This document shows, one piece after another, positions 12,635 through 25,326 of a DNA stretch of 64,000 nt. The stretch's first letter is position 1. Every line of letters begins with the position of its first letter. Source of the DNA: Pyronema omphalodes (taxonomy: Eukaryota > Ascomycota > Pezizomycetes > Pezizales > Pyronemataceae). The translations under genes were made by a program, and so were the position numbers. Where the stretch lies: NCBI GenBank assembly GCA_024516155.1, contig JAJJXM010000053.1, forward strand, positions 62,001-126,000, given 5' to 3'. A model generated the notes under the pieces. The model was not told the DNA's origin, searched no databases, and was given only the letters and a program-made list of their open reading frames with translations.

Positions 12635-14230
12635 CTACTCCCTCTCCAACTTCCCATCCACCCCAACCCTAATCTTCCCCTTCCCGACTAAACTCCTAGC
12701 AGACATAACCACCATAACATCCGGACCCTGTTCCATACCCTGACACGCGGCCGCAACAACCTTAGCAACGGCTCTATTGCTAGTAACAGTCGTAACATCT
12801 CTCTGCCAACCCGTCATGAAAGCTCCTCTATTAACCACTGATAATTTCAATGCCACCTCTTGATCTTTTCCTGGTTCATCAACTACTGTTTCAACCGGTA
12901 ATTTCAGTCCCTCAAGGTTCCTGCAACTTAGTTCTTGGAACCTTTTGATTCTTGCCTCGGGACTGAGAGTGGAAGTGGAATTGTCATCTGGGTAGGATAG
13001 GAGAAGATGTGCACGCTCTCGCTCGGTCTCGGAGGCCACGATGGATACTATTTCATCGAATCTTTCTCTGGCGCTTTCGGCGGTTATCAACTTCCGCCCC
13101 TTCAAAACGGGCATGAGATGGACATCCATCATTGGCTCGGCGGCTTCGAATTCTAGCTGCCGGAGAATGGCGGGGTGGAATCTTGGCTCTGGGGTGACGG
13201 AGGAATGGTGGGAGATATCGCTGATCATGGCGAGTAAGATGGTGGTGTCGAGGTTTAAGGTATCTGATAGCGGGGTTGCGCGCCGGGAGAGAGGAGATGA
13301 GAGGGAGGAGATGACTTCGGGGATACTTGGAGCTGGGATAAGAGAGCTGTTTTCTCCGGTGCCGGTTACGACGGTGATGCCTTTGGCGGTTAGGTGGGAT
13401 ATCACGGCTTCTATCTCTGGGCTAGAGGGACAGAGACATGGCAGGATGAAGGTTATGGCGGGGTGGAGATATTGAATGCGGGTTTGGCGACTGGCTAGTA
13501 GAAGGTGATCCGCCAGTTGGGAGAGGGAGGTGGAACCGACGGCGAGGGGTGCGCTGCCAAGGGATGGAGCAGATTCCTCAGAGTCCGAGGAGCTGTCGCT
13601 GAATTCTTCCCAGCCGGCTTTGGCGAGCTCGAATAAGAGGCGACGAGGGGTGATGAGGGAGACTTTGATCCTATAGATGATGAGCAAATTGGAATCAGGT
13701 GTAGTGGTGAGGGCTACCATTCAAGGCCGTTTTGTGCTACGATATCGACGGTGACTGAGGCTTTCCCTTTCTTTCCGCGATTGTTGACACTGCCAGGATC
13801 AGAGTAGCCGAAGCTTTTGAAGAGTGCAGTAATGCCGTTTGATTTCTTTGCGTTTAACCAGACCGCCTCGAGGTATGGAAGGTTGCTACAGTGGACGCCA
13901 TGTCGCGATTTCTTGGACCCGGGGGTTTCGAGAGCTAACTAGAGATTCCGAAGTTGAGCAGTACTGGTGGGAAGAAAGTAAAGGAAACTGTGGACGAACG
14001 CCTTGTAAACTCCGGTATTCTGATTTAACCTGATTGAGGAAGAGACGAAGCTCGACCTTTTTCTCGAGGTTGTTTTGGCGGAGGGATCGTTGGAAAAGCT
14101 CGATTTCTTCAACGAGGGCGGTCGATCGGTCGAGGAGCGCTTCGGCGAGAGGATTGAGAATTGAAGCATCGGAGGCTTCTTCACCATCGGATGAAAAGTT
14201 GTATTTGTCGTTCTCGTCGTAGTCTGACAT
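12635..14230 (-). CDS. DUF1308-domain protein (C7orf25-like)
   Basis: Three exons on the minus strand: 14230-14000, 13938-13718 and 13670-12635, giving 495 residues. Intron 2 (13671-13717, GTAGCC..CTATAG) is well supported because it joins a frame ending NGLEW to one starting IKVSLITP. Intron 1 (13939-13999) starts GTTCGT and ends CTCTAG; its exact edges are less certain, since a GC donor nearby also gives an open frame. Exon 1 has an acidic start (MSDYDENDKY) and a helical part ending KSEYRSLQ. Exon 2 carries SNLPYLEAVW and FGYSDPG. Exon 3 carries NLDTTILLAMISDISHH and a conserved C-terminal AACQGMEQGPDVMVV segment. These match the order of conserved blocks in the eukaryotic DUF1308 family, whose biochemical role I do not know. 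It is transcribed away from VPS16. Confidence 0.85.
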
Positions 14231-14825
14231 GTTGTTACTGTTGTTATTCGTGATGGCCGATGGATGATGAGCTCGGGGGAGGAGCTGAGGCGTGTCGTGT
14301 GGGGCGACTAGAGATCGGTGGCATCCTTGCACTTGGTCTGTGTATCGAATGCGCAGGCAAGCTATGTCATGCGCAGTCACACTATCGCTGGATTCTCGGA
14401 ATGCTCTGCGATGGCCTTATTTCTTCCCAGACCATATTCTGAAACTCAGTACTCGATTTTCAGCTTTTGATATATTTTTGCTGATTATTTAGATATCAAG
14501 TCTGTCACTTGTTGAGAAGCAAAGATGCGGTTTTCTCTCTCTTCGACAGCTACCCAAGCTTGCTCTGAAAGGTGTTTTTTTTCCATGTCCAGAGGTCACA
14601 AGAGCATACCAGATCCTGAAGCATTTCAAACCATTCCAATCAAATCTTCTTCGACATCTTGATACTACAAATAACTGCTTCTGATGCTCTCACTCATCGC
14701 CGTTTCACCTCTCCCGAAACACCGCGCGATGTTGAAATACGGTTTAGTCGCGTCCCTCCATGACGCACAATCCCTGAACTCCGTCACCAAGCTCTCCGCC
14801 TCCTCACATCTCCACGTCCAGGACG
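14231..14825. promoter_or_regulatory. Divergent intergenic region between the DUF1308 gene and VPS16
   Basis: 595 bases separate two start codons pointing away from each other, so it must carry both promoters. I see no clear TATA box. Short open frames across it have no recognisable content. Confidence 0.5.
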
Positions 14826-17519
14826 ATGACCTCCGCCGTCTCCGCTACCGCCGATTGGGAGCAGCTCGAAGACCGATTCTACCGCAAGATCCTCTTGTAT
14901 TCCGAGATCTTTGGACCCGACTACGACCTCAATGATTACCAGATTGCCGGTGCTCCCTTCAGTGGAGCTATAGGTTGGTGAACCAACCTCGCAAAACAAC
15001 TAAGCTAAGACGTCGGAACAGCCCTCTACAAGAATGATGATGTCCTACAAGAATTCCGCAGTGGCGCTGCACAGACGAAACCCAGTATCGAGATTTACTC
15101 CTGTGCTGGGAAGCTTATCCGCCGGATTGCCGTACGTCTTCTATCAAGCTGCTCGGACACATCGTTAACATATAAACAGTACGACAAAGGACTTATCCGC
15201 GGTCTGGGGTGGTCTGAAGACGAGAAGCTCCTCGTAATCGCAGAAGATGGAACCGTCCGCTGCTACTCAGATCTTCAAGGGGACTTTACACAGTTCTCAC
15301 TTGGCCATGTCAGTACCTCCCCTCCTCAGATACCTCCATTCTAACCAGAGTAGGGCGCTGAAATGGTACGCGTAAAAGAGGTGCGCTTCTGGGCCACCGG
15401 CTTTGTGGCGCTTCTCTCAACAAACCGTCTTGTCGCTGTATCGCGCTACGATGAACCGCGCCCGAAATATCTTGCCGACCCCTCGCCGTATATCGAAGAT
15501 GCGCTTATTCACTCTTGGGCTATTATCCCTCCAGCTTATACCCTCTCGAGACATGTAGAGGTTCTGCTCTCTACGGGATCAACTATCATTGTACTAGATG
15601 CTACAGATGCTCAGGACCAGGACCTTCAGAATGGCCCCTTTACAAATATTTCCGTATCTCCCAACGGCAGATATGTAGCGCTCTACACAACCCAAGGAAA
15701 GCTCTGGGTTATCAAAGCCGACTTTCAGGATAAGCTTTCCGAGTATGATTCAGGTATGGGCAGCGTAATACTTCCCCGAACCGTCGAATGGTGCGGCAAC
15801 GACTCCGTTGTGATTGCCTGGGACGACGAAGTCCACATGGTCGGTCCACAAGGCCACTCCTTGAAGCACTACTACGAAAGCCGGGTGCACTTGATACCGG
15901 ATATTGATGGTGTCCGTTTAATCACCTCCGACAAATGCGAGTTTTTCCAAAAAGTCCCCGACGTAACCGAAGAGATCTTCAAAATCGGAGCTACATCCCC
16001 AGCGTCAATTCTGTTAGACGCCGTGGATCAACTAGAAAAGAAATCCCCTAAAGCAGACGACAACATCCAGCTCATCCGCTCCCACCTCACTGAGGCTGTC
16101 GATAGCTGCATTAAAGCTGCCGGTCATGAGTTCTCCGTCTACTGGCAAAAACAACTTCTAAAAGCCGCTTCCTTCGGGAAAAGTGTCCCTGCTTTATACT
16201 CCAGTGATGACTTTGTCGATATGTGTGAAACCCTGCGAGTCTTAAATGCAGTTCGCTACTTCGAAGTTGGCCTACCCATAACTTATGAGCAGTACGTGGT
16301 TCCCCCTCTTCTCTCTTCTTAGCTAACCCAAATGCTCCCTAGATTCATCCGCCTCACCCCTGAAAAGTTGATCCAACGCCTCGTCAACCGCCAACAACAC
16401 CTCCTCGCCCTCCGCATCTCTGAACACCTCCGCCTCCCCACTGACCGAATCTACATTCACTGGGCCTGTATGAAAGTCCGTCAATCCACCGACGACGAAG
16501 ACAGTATCTGCCGAACAGTTGTAGCCAAGCTCCAAGGAAAACGTGGTATATCCTTCGAAGAGATTGCACGGACCGCATATGACGAAGGTCGTGGTCGCCT
16601 TGCAACTCAGCTATTGAACTATGAGCCCCAAGCCGGTCGCCAGGTTCCTCTTCTGCTGAACATGGAAGAAGATGAAATCGCCCTGGATAAAGCCATCGAG
16701 AGCGGCGACACAGACTTGGTGTTTTTCGTTCTCCTGCATCTAAAGAAAAAGCACCCTCTTGCAAGCTTCTTTCGAATTATCAACGATCGTCCGTTTGCAG
16801 CTGCTCTTGTTGAATCTAGCGCCAGAGAAACAGACCTTGAGTTACTAAAGGATTTCTATTATCAAGATGACAGAAGAGCCGATGGTGCTCATGTAATCCT
16901 CCGAGAAAGCATGGAAGCAAAGGACCTTCAACTAAAGCTAGAAAAGCTGAAAGTCGCCACAAAGCTATTATCTGATTCCAAAGACCATGTCCTCGAAGCC
17001 AAAGCACTTGATGAATCTGCCAAGCTTCTTCACATGCAGGAGACATTTGAAAGAGATCTTAATGAACGCTTCATGGGAATTTCTGTCAACGATACCATTT
17101 TTAGACTAATACGCACTGGCTATTCCTCCCGTGCTCTAAAGGTTAAAAATGAATTCAAGGTCCCGGAAAAAAGATACTGGTGGTTAAGACTCCGAGCTTT
17201 GGTCGCGAAAAGAGATTGGAATGAAATTGAAGAATGGGGAAAAACTAAAAAGAGTCCAATTGGTTGGGAACCTTTCTTTAATGAATGCCTTGCAGCTGGG
17301 AATACTAAAGTTGCGGCGGGATTTGTTGGTAAATGCTCGAATCTGGGTTATAAGGAAAGATTGGATATGTATATGAGATGTGGATTGGTACTTAGAGCGG
17401 CAGAAGAGGCTAGTAAGGGTAAGGATCTAGAGGCCCTCGAAGGTCTGAGAAGTAAGGCTGTAGGAAGGGATATGGTCGAGATTGAAAGGTTGATTAAGAT
17501 ACTTAAGGGTGGGAAGTAG
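14826..17519 (+). CDS. VPS16: Vacuolar protein sorting protein Vps16
   Basis: Five exons: 14826-14973, 15022-15131, 15180-15308, 15354-16291 and 16343-17519, giving 833 residues, close to yeast and human Vps16. All four introns are short (45-51 nt) with GT..AG ends, and the phases join exactly: ATAG|CC gives IALYKN, and CA|A gives TYEQFIRLTPEKL. Residues 1 to about 390 form the Vps16_N beta-propeller (ADWEQLEDRFYRK, GLGWSEDEKLLVI, SVSPNGRYVALYT, VEWCGNDSVVIAWDD). The rest is the Vps16_C helical solenoid (ALRISEHLRLP, IHWACMKV, ARTAYDEGRGRLA, DLKKKHPLASF-type repeats). Vps16 is a core subunit of the HOPS and CORVET tethering complexes, binding Vps33 and acting in fusion at endosomes and the vacuole. 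No defects are seen. Confidence 0.96.
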
Positions 17520-17989
17520 TTTTGGTTGATGATGGGGTTATGGTGACGCTGTATATGCAATGAGCTTAGGATGTTAATGAATTTCATGCGTGTTTTTTTT
17601 TGTTATGGGTCAGAAAGAGATGCTTGCATAGGCTTTGAAATATCGAGTCTCCTGATATCGAGAAAAAAAAGAGTGGTCCACTACACTTATGACTTTACAT
17701 CCTAGATCACTCGGCTGCCTCCCGTTTATCCCATATGTAGTCAGCAAAACTCACCTTAAAAAAACCTAGCTATAATCGACACAGCACGAGCTAGAAACCA
17801 CAAACCCCTCATCAATGATAATAATTTTCTGCTTCCGCTTCGCTTTTTGGTTTCCCCGTAGATTATTATTCTGCTCACTGTCTTCCTTTTGCTGGTCGAC
17901 TCCCGCTTCGCTGTTCGGTTTCCCTGCGGTTCCTCTTTCTTCTGTTGAATTCTCCCTCCATTATTCCGAATATAATGACCTGCATCTTT
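17520..17989. other. Convergent 3' spacer between VPS16 and the hydrolase gene
   Basis: 470 bases containing T- and A-runs. It serves as the 3' ends of two convergent genes. No further gene is visible. Confidence 0.55.
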
Positions 17990-19578
17990 TCAGTCTGTGG
18001 CACATTCATTGATTTTGACAGATTCACCTTGCAATCTTTCCTGAGCCCTACGCTTCTCATAGGCTTTTGTAATGTCTTGAATCTTGGAAATAACTCGCTG
18101 GTAGTTCTCATCCGATCTTGACTCGAACTTGATCATCTTGGAATGGTCTGCATGGATTCCTATCTTATTGTGCTCCTCTGATATAGAGCATATCGCAGAT
18201 TCCAGTGGTACCATCCGAATTGGTAGACCACTACGCTCGAATCTACCATCGGGGGTTTTCTTCCGCATGTTAGGTTTTACAGCTAGTACTCTTGATTTAT
18301 ATTATTCCCCTTAGGTAGAGTATTACTCACCTTAATAGATAATGTATCTACAGTTTCGTAGAAAGAAACAACGGTGCAGTTTTTCATACCTCCGTGGCAA
18401 ATTTTAAAATCTTTTTCGAGCTCAAAAAGATATTCAGATCTAGCGCTGATGGATTGTAGAAAATATTTGTTCCATTTCCCATGTACTATGCACTCGATGC
18501 TCGTCGTGTCCAGACCACGAATAGGCACTCCAAAGAATAATATACCAATGCATGATCCATAAATGGCTTTATCCTGCTCACAATTACTTTTACTGGCATC
18601 TACAAGGGCCTGATGTTTCCTCGATTAATACACCAAATATCCGGTGGGGTATGCGTACAGAACTCGCCTTCTGTATAACCAACCCCCCAAGGCTATGTCC
18701 AATAAGTATCAATGGTTTCTTCATAGCCTAGGATGACTGAAAGTTAGCCTTACATGTACATTATAGTTTTTAGACTGAATCAAAAACTGGAGATCAATAA
18801 TTTTCTGGGAAATCACCTGGTTTTGTCGAATTAGATTCACATCCTCAAGAAACTTCCGGGATATAGATGTAATGGAAGTTGTGCTCCGGTCATCCATCAT
18901 ATTGGAATGGTAACCCCATGTGTGGACACGCATATTTCGGAAGTCGAAGCGTAGAAAATCTCGTAACCACATTGTGTTGGCTTGTAGTGGCGATTTCCAG
19001 GATCCAAAAGCATGACCCGCAAGCCCTGTAACTGCAATAATGCTGCAGGGATTTTTTATCCATCAGCATGCCAGCCAGCCATAGAAATCATCTTTTGAAC
19101 CGGAAAATTTCCTTGGAGGGAGGATTTACTCATATTCTGCGGTTACTTTTACGGGTTGATATAGCGGCGTCATACCATAGAAGTCACAGTCGATCATAAT
19201 ACCGATAGGTACTACTTGGACTCGATTATCGCGGTTGTTTCGGTTGATGTTATCTGCCCCCTTATTACCCCCCGTCATAACGCGCTTTGGAAATTGTAGA
19301 GGTTTCCGATGACCTGGCTTGCAGTCGTTGAACTCATCAGGTATATCATCAAACGAGACCGTCGCAACCTGCCAGGATCTGTATGTGGCTAGGGAAAAGA
19401 CCGCGGAATTCCCAGCTTTGATAGAACATCTACCAACTAGCAAAGAATCTAAACCCTGATGCAATTCAGTGGCGTTCATGTCGAGAGGTATCTCGGATAG
19501 TCGGTAAGTAAGACATTGCGACGGCTGCATGGGATCGATGGATCGATGACTTGGATATATGTGGTTTTGGAGTTGCAC
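17990..19578 (-). CDS. SERAC1-like alpha/beta hydrolase, five exons
   Basis: Minus strand exons 19578-19130, 19042-18817, 18727-18668, 18609-18331 and 18259-17990 give 427 residues in one frame. Exon 1 encodes the N-terminal block often seen ahead of such domains in fungi (LTYRLSEIPLDMN, ending MTPLYQPVKVTAEY). Exon 2 opens DIIAVTGLAGHAFGSW and MWLRDFLRFDF. Exon 3 holds the nucleophile elbow LIGHSLGGLV with Ser237. Exon 4 carries SCIGILFFGVPIRG. Exon 5 has a likely catalytic His377 in IHADHSKM. Intron 3 (18610-18667) appears to use a GC donor (AAG|GCGAGT). The acceptor of intron 4 (18260) is a less usual AAG but has CCTAAC just upstream. In fungi this fold is often fused to NACHT or ankyrin modules; here it stands alone. 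The substrate is unknown, probably a lipid or ester. Met at 19530 is an alternative start. Confidence 0.8.
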
Positions 19579-22088
19579 GGAAGATGGAAGACGGATGGTG
19601 GATGGGGGATTGTGTTGTTAACTTCTAGGACCTATTACCCGAGACGTTTGGTAACTGTTGATGGCGATGAAACGGAAACTGTGTTTTTCATGCCTCAGCC
19701 TCAGAGTCTTGATGTACCCGTCTGTGTGGTTTCAACCACTCGTTTCATGCAACAAGGTAGCCAATTGGAGGATGCTCCACTTCTGAACATCGGTAAGCCG
19801 AGTGATCGTGACGAGTTACGGGCGGTGATCGGTAAGTCGTGAAGTAAGTTAAATCACGTGGGCAAAGGTAAGAAACGCTGCTTGATGAGTTTTTGTTGTG
19901 CTGATAGTGCTTTCATATTTGCTGATTTTTGATTGCTGATATATAGGATTAGATCATTGACTACGAAGATAGTGAAAGCAGAGAAAATTATTTCAAGGTA
20001 TGTTTAGGTATGCCTGTTTCTTAGAAATTGAGTTTACATGCATCTACAGGTTGCGGGGATAAAGAGAAGGTGTAAATATGCACTGCAGCACTGCTCCTCC
20101 CCCCCCCCCCCCCCCCCGATGTTTATTATTCCAATTCCCATGTATGTAACATCCCAAATTCTCACTATAATAATATGTCACGCTATATCCTAACTGTGGC
20201 TATGTGAAAAATAAAATTACAGCCCCGGACTGGCTTGGGCGGACACAATGTGATGTGATGACGTATAGACTTTGAGGTTTGCTCCTTATATGTAGCTAGC
20301 GTACAACAGATCTTTATATGTACCTACCTAGCTACATAGCGTGTGGCAGGCTATTTTTATTTCTGTGCATACATAGTAGCCAAGACTCAGGAGCCTGGAC
20401 TCTTGAAGTGCTCTGTTGGGGATCGCTCGTTACCGATTTTGATTCTTCATGATTGCGTCAGCATGATTTTTAGCGATTACGTACAGTATAGTAGTTGCTA
20501 TGCTATAGATGAATTCAGAATGCTTGATTGGTTGGTCGCTGGTCGCTGGTCGCTGTAGGGTAGGACCCTTGGGCCTTAAGTTGGGATGATTTAGGCTCCC
20601 TTTGAATATGTATAATTCAACTTTGGGAGCATACTGGGAATTTGCATGAAAACGCAGAAAATTCTTCCGTGACAATATGATAATAATCGGAGCTATGAAG
20701 TCGGAGATGGCGGTGTTTGTATGCTGTTTATAAGAGCGCCATGTTCATTCATGGACTTCGCAGGCTTCAGACGCTTCACAGGCTTCGCACCTAAAACTTG
20801 AACAGGGTGGGATCGGGTTATATAATGTATCTTTATTCCCAGATGATCCTAACTATATTTTATGTTGCATTAGGTTTACGGGGCGGTACTTAATGTGTGT
20901 CTTGTAGGTGCTTTGTGGACCGCGATTCCGCGTGTGTCCAGCCTCCTAGGCATTTCCAGGTACCCGATGGAGGTGTCGTATGGACGGAAGATTGTATGTC
21001 TACATAGTGGCAGTGTTTACGGTAAGGGATATCAGATTGGTGTGACAAGTATAACATGGGATCTTGCAGGGTTGATTTTGGGTCGATGATACTCAATTGC
21101 ATCATCTGGAATTGAGCTGGATCCGTATATGTACATTGTCTGCCTATAAGCTACTACTTGATTCTAGACTGGTGTAATTAAATTGGTGTCAATTCAATTC
21201 TTCGATTGTTCTGATCAAATTCATTCGCTTGAAATCTTGTAGATTCATACGAAATTATTTTTGGTATATGTTTAGATGTATGTAACATCGGACTAATTAC
21301 GGTACTGAGCATCTGATCAGTTGTACTCCATCTCATTCACTATATGCGCTGGGCTATCGGAGGATTCTGGTGAACTGTTTGTGTTGCGGGAATGCCTCAT
21401 GCCGCAGACAATCATGTCTATGAGAAAACTGGCGGCAAGTTGCGGGAATGTTGGTGCCTGGCGTCTGAAAGTGCTGTTGAAGACCAGAGAACAATGAGCG
21501 GGGGTTGGGTTGACACTGGCCGATCGCGATCGATGGCGGTATTAGACTAATATAGACTAGTAGATGTAGGAATTATTTATGCCTGCCAGACTGCCAGAGC
21601 CAAGACTCGATGTCAACACCATAAGTGATCTCACGAGACCACAATGGTTGCATGAAATCGATGATGGCAGCATCCACGGTGTACCGTGTACGAAAGCGAA
21701 AACGACTTGACTTGTGCGCTGGGAAAGTGCTGGAATGAAATCGGCCCCAAAACTGCGCACCAATCTGTGCCGTAGACTACCTCACCACAGTACGGGAAAG
21801 ACTCAACCATGCAAGTCGGACAGCAGCAGTGTCGAATGCGTCATGACTTCGACCCGTTCAATTTTTGGATTCATGCCGGCCAAACATAGAATCGGCCACC
21901 TGCCTTCTTATAAACCATCCGATCCACCGCCACCTCTCTACCTACTCCTCTTCTCTTATCTCTCAACACTCCATCTTCCTCCACCTCGAGCTACCTGGAT
22001 ACTCGACTCTTTGCCTTTTGTTCATCCTCTCTACCTTCTTACACTCGTTACCAATCGACTCTCGGCTTCCGCATCTACGTCAATCAAC
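19579..22088. other. Gene-free spacer upstream of the fasciclin gene
   Basis: 2.5 kb with no supported gene. Notable only for a C-run at about 20097-20117 and a GGTCGCT triplet repeat near 20533-20556. The open frame across 19516-19842 shows no domain and overlaps the hydrolase start. Confidence 0.55.
21909..22088 (+). promoter_or_regulatory. TATA box and CT-rich leader of the fasciclin gene
   Basis: TATAAA at 21909-21914 lies 175 bases before the start codon. It is followed by a strongly pyrimidine-rich stretch (CTCTCTACCTACTCCTCTTC), a layout common in highly expressed filamentous-fungal genes. Position and composition are seen; strength is inferred. Confidence 0.6.
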
Positions 22089-23307
22089 ATGCAGCTCTCC
22101 AAGCAACTCTTCACCCTCGTCACTATGACTTGTTTGGCACTTACCCAAGCTGCCGACCCAACTCTTTTGGACTTGCTCACTTCCGATGCTGGAAAGGACT
22201 TGTCCATGCTTACTGAAACTGTCAAGACTGCCGACCTTCTTGACACCGTCTCCAAGGCCAAAAATGTCACCATCTTGGCTCCTAACAACGATGCCTTCAA
22301 GGCCTTCGTCGCAATGCCTAGAAACAAGGATGTCAGCAAAGAGGTCCTCCAGCAGGTTCTCACTTACCACGTCATTGAGGGTACGGTCAAGTCTAAGGAT
22401 TTGGGTATGATGTCCATGTACTATCCCACCATGCTCAAGGAGGGCCAGTTCAGAATGTTGGATGGTATGAAACAGGTTGTCACTGGATACAAGCATGGGG
22501 ACTCGATGATTCACTTCAACGGTGGATTGGGAATTAGCAGCATGGTCACCAAAGGGGTAGGATCTTCCATATCTTCGATGTTCCACTTAATTTCATATGC
22601 TGATCAGGAATAGGACATCATGTTCGACGGAGGTGTCATTCACATTATCGACAAAGTTCTCCCTCCCCCCATGAACATCTCATTGACCGCCGAAGCTACC
22701 AACATGACCAAGATTCTCGGGGCCATCAAGAAGGCTAAGCTCGCCGACACTCTCGACAAGGCTAGCAAGCTCACAGTTTTTGTTCCCAACGATATGGCAT
22801 TTGACAACATCGCCAGCGTTGTCAACAATGCTACTATCGAATCTTTGACTAGCATCCTCAAGTACCACGTCGTTGAAGATGTTGTTGCGTACTCTGCAGG
22901 CTTGAAGGATATGGAAGTTAAGGCTATGGATGGAAAGACACTCCGAATCACCGTCGGAAAGGACGACAAGGGTATGGAGACTGTCATGGTCAACGGCGCC
23001 AAGGTTGTTATGGCCGATGTTTTGACTAGCAATGGTGTTATTCACGTTATTGACCAGTAAGTCACCCAATCCCTATGACTAATGAATAATTGCTAATTCC
23101 CTGTGTAGAGTCCTTAACCCCGATAATATGGGCGAGAAGCCCGACCCCACCAAGCCCTCCAAGCCCGCATTCCCCGGTGCTTCTAACGGAACTGCCTCTA
23201 TTCCCGAGAATCCTACTCCTCCTAAGAACAACGGCGCAGGAAAGATGGGAGTTAGCTCCATCGCCGCTTTGATTGCTGGAGTTTTTGCATTTGGAATTGT
23301 TGCTTAA
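22089..23307 (+). CDS. Secreted, probably GPI-anchored fasciclin (FAS1) protein with two domains
   Basis: Three exons, 22089-22556, 22614-23056 and 23109-23307, encode 369 residues. The introns (57 and 52 nt) join in frame: KG|DIMF and ATTGACCA|A giving IDQVLNP. Residues 1-21 are a signal peptide (MQLSKQLFTLVTMTCLALTQA). FAS1 domain 1 holds NVTILAPNNDAFKAF and YHVIEGTV and ends DGGVIHIID. Domain 2 holds LTVFVPNDMAFDNI, YHVVEDVV and NGVIHVID. Then comes a Pro/Lys/Asn linker and a hydrophobic C-terminus (SSIAALIAGVFAFGIVA) behind Gly/Ala/Asn residues, as in GPI-anchor signals. Fasciclin proteins are cell-surface or wall adhesion proteins. The codon use and CT-rich leader suggest strong expression. 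An in-frame Met at 21714 is upstream of the TATA box and not used here. Confidence 0.92.
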
Positions 23308-24790
23308 ACGACGGCAAATCTGATTTAATGTACATGCATTTGATGGTGGCATTAGCGGCTGCATTAATACTTTGTTTTCAAAATCTTGTTTGTTTTACTA
23401 GAGAATCTTGCTTCTTATAGTTGCAATAATGATACGAATTGTCTACTAAATTTTGTGCACAGAACGTGGTTGATGTCTTGTAAAACCCCCACTCTCCGAT
23501 GAGTTGAGGAGATTGTTGAGTTGAAAATTGCGATTGATTCTCCATCTCGGAGGTAACATCACCCCCGCCTCTTTGCTTCTCGCATCTATCCCATTTCTGC
23601 ACAATGGTCTCAAGGCCGAAAATGCAGAATTTGCCAAGATTCTTCTCGCGCGCGCTCATAATTCACACACAGCAACATCACAACCATATCTTCAGATGTT
23701 TCCCCGGAAAAGCTAGAAGGTTTAGAACTCTACAACATCCAATTCCAACCACAACCATCAAAAAATCACAAGTACCCCAGAAAAAGCGATCATCGAGGCC
23801 CCTAATATTGTATTGTGGAAAAAGTTAAGCGCAGTGATACAATAAAGCGCCAGAAGTTCCTTTGTACCAGTAATCCAAGTACACTTTATGTACACTTTTG
23901 GTGCATTTATGCTATACTTTAACGCCTGGGGGAATTGCGTACTTGTGTACTTGTGTACTTATGCTATGTATGGCTATCTATCTGACTAACTATCTAACAA
24001 GCTATCTATCTAACTAACTATCTATCTATCTATCTAACTGTGTCGACTTTTTGGAGTAATAAGTGACTATGTTTGTACTGACAAGTAGGTAATTTGTCGT
24101 TTCGGGAATGTATGTATGATGGATATGGAAGTGTATAGTGTAGGCGTCATGACATTTATGATTATGATTATTACTGTAGGAGATTTGGGAGGTGGAGGTC
24201 TATGTAGAGATCTTTGGGGAGTGTACTGTATTGGTCTTTGTTTGGATTACTTGATGTTGGTGTTGGATAAGCTTAGATTAGATAAGCTTAGATTGGACGG
24301 TTTGGATTAGATAAGCTTAGATTAGATTGGATTGGAATAGCTTAGCTTGGATTATGCGCTTCCATCAGCTCAATATAATCACGAACGACAAAAATTTTAG
24401 GATCATCTGATATGAACAATAGGAGGAATTGTTGTTTTGATACATCTATAAAAAACATACAGGAGACCTTCCCATCATTCTATAGTAGCGCATGGCAGAT
24501 CCTATTTCACCACGAAAACATTTTTCTATTGCTATCGATTGGCATACATAGGTGAAGTTTTGGTTATTATTTCTATTCACCTAGAATAGAGCGATGGGAA
24601 GTCCTCCATTGTAATTATGATCTATATTGTAATGTTGTATGTAGAACAACCCTGTATATCGAAAGCTCTCGGTGCTAAGATATACTTCATGATTGAGCTA
24701 GCGCTGTTAACAGCTTACGATCTATGAACCCTGAAAAGTTCAATGTAAACATAAAACTGAAATCTCAGGACAGGGAAAAATAATATTTAT
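23308..24790. other. Gene-free spacer before the repeat array
   Basis: 1.5 kb without a supported gene. Contains the tetranucleotide tract at 23960-24040 and AAGCTTAGATTAGAT-type repeats at about 24265-24335. Confidence 0.55.
23960..24040 (+). repeat. CTAT/CTAA tetranucleotide microsatellite
   Basis: Interrupted run of CTATCTATCTAACTAA units. Confidence 0.75.
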
Positions 24791-25193
24791 TATCCTACTT
24801 ATTTACTGGAATTATAGTTGACATTGATTACGGGCGAGGAAGTATATATAGAGGATTAAGAGGTTGGGGTAGAATACGGGTTGTGATCTGGATGATCGGA
24901 TTTCCAGAATGTGGGCAGGGGATATAGTTGACAACTTTTGGTGCGCACTTGCTTTAAGCAGATACACCGTTGTAACATGATGGTCTTGCTTGCAGAACAT
25001 TAGTGATTGACCTGTTGATGCCGTGTTTCTGCCATTCTGATGATGAGTCTATTACCCCCAGTATGCCATTCTCGAGTGTTCGATTACAACCCCAGAGACT
25101 CCAAACACAAATTCTTCCTTCGCTTCAAACATTGCGTTGGTCAGCGAAAAATAAAAATATAATAAGCTTCTCACTTAACAAAAACATTAAAAA

Positions 25194-25326
25194 GCCGAGC
25201 ATCGCACTGGTGAGGCCTCTCAGCATCATCTGATCAAGTCAGATGAGCGGACTCGAACCGGGGTTCGCAGACACGCTTTCCTCTCCACTTCAAGTTGTAT
25301 AAGCCACTACACCAGGCGGACTCGGC
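25194..25326 (-). ncRNA. tRNA-derived Pol III-type element, copy 1
   Basis: On the minus strand the element begins GCCGAGTCCGCC, has an A box TGGTGTAGTGG and a perfect B box GGTTCGAGTCC, then a hairpin CATCTGA/TCAGATG, and ends GATGCTCGGC followed by TTTTT. The first and last six bases (GCCGAG, CTCGGC) are complementary, closing the whole 133-nt unit. A normal tRNA cloverleaf cannot be closed, because the acceptor ends do not pair around the B box. It is therefore a tRNA-derived small RNA or SINE head and not a tRNA gene. Transcription is inferred from the promoter boxes and terminator only. Confidence 0.6.

Noticed and set aside
19516..19842. 108-residue plus-strand frame overlapping the hydrolase start
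   Set aside because: No recognisable features; it is antisense to a well-supported exon over part of its length.
25244..25326. Functional tRNA gene (minus strand) and its five relatives
   Set aside because: A and B boxes are good, but the T-stem pairs only partly and the acceptor ends next to the tRNA part do not pair. The complementary ends close a 133-nt unit instead.
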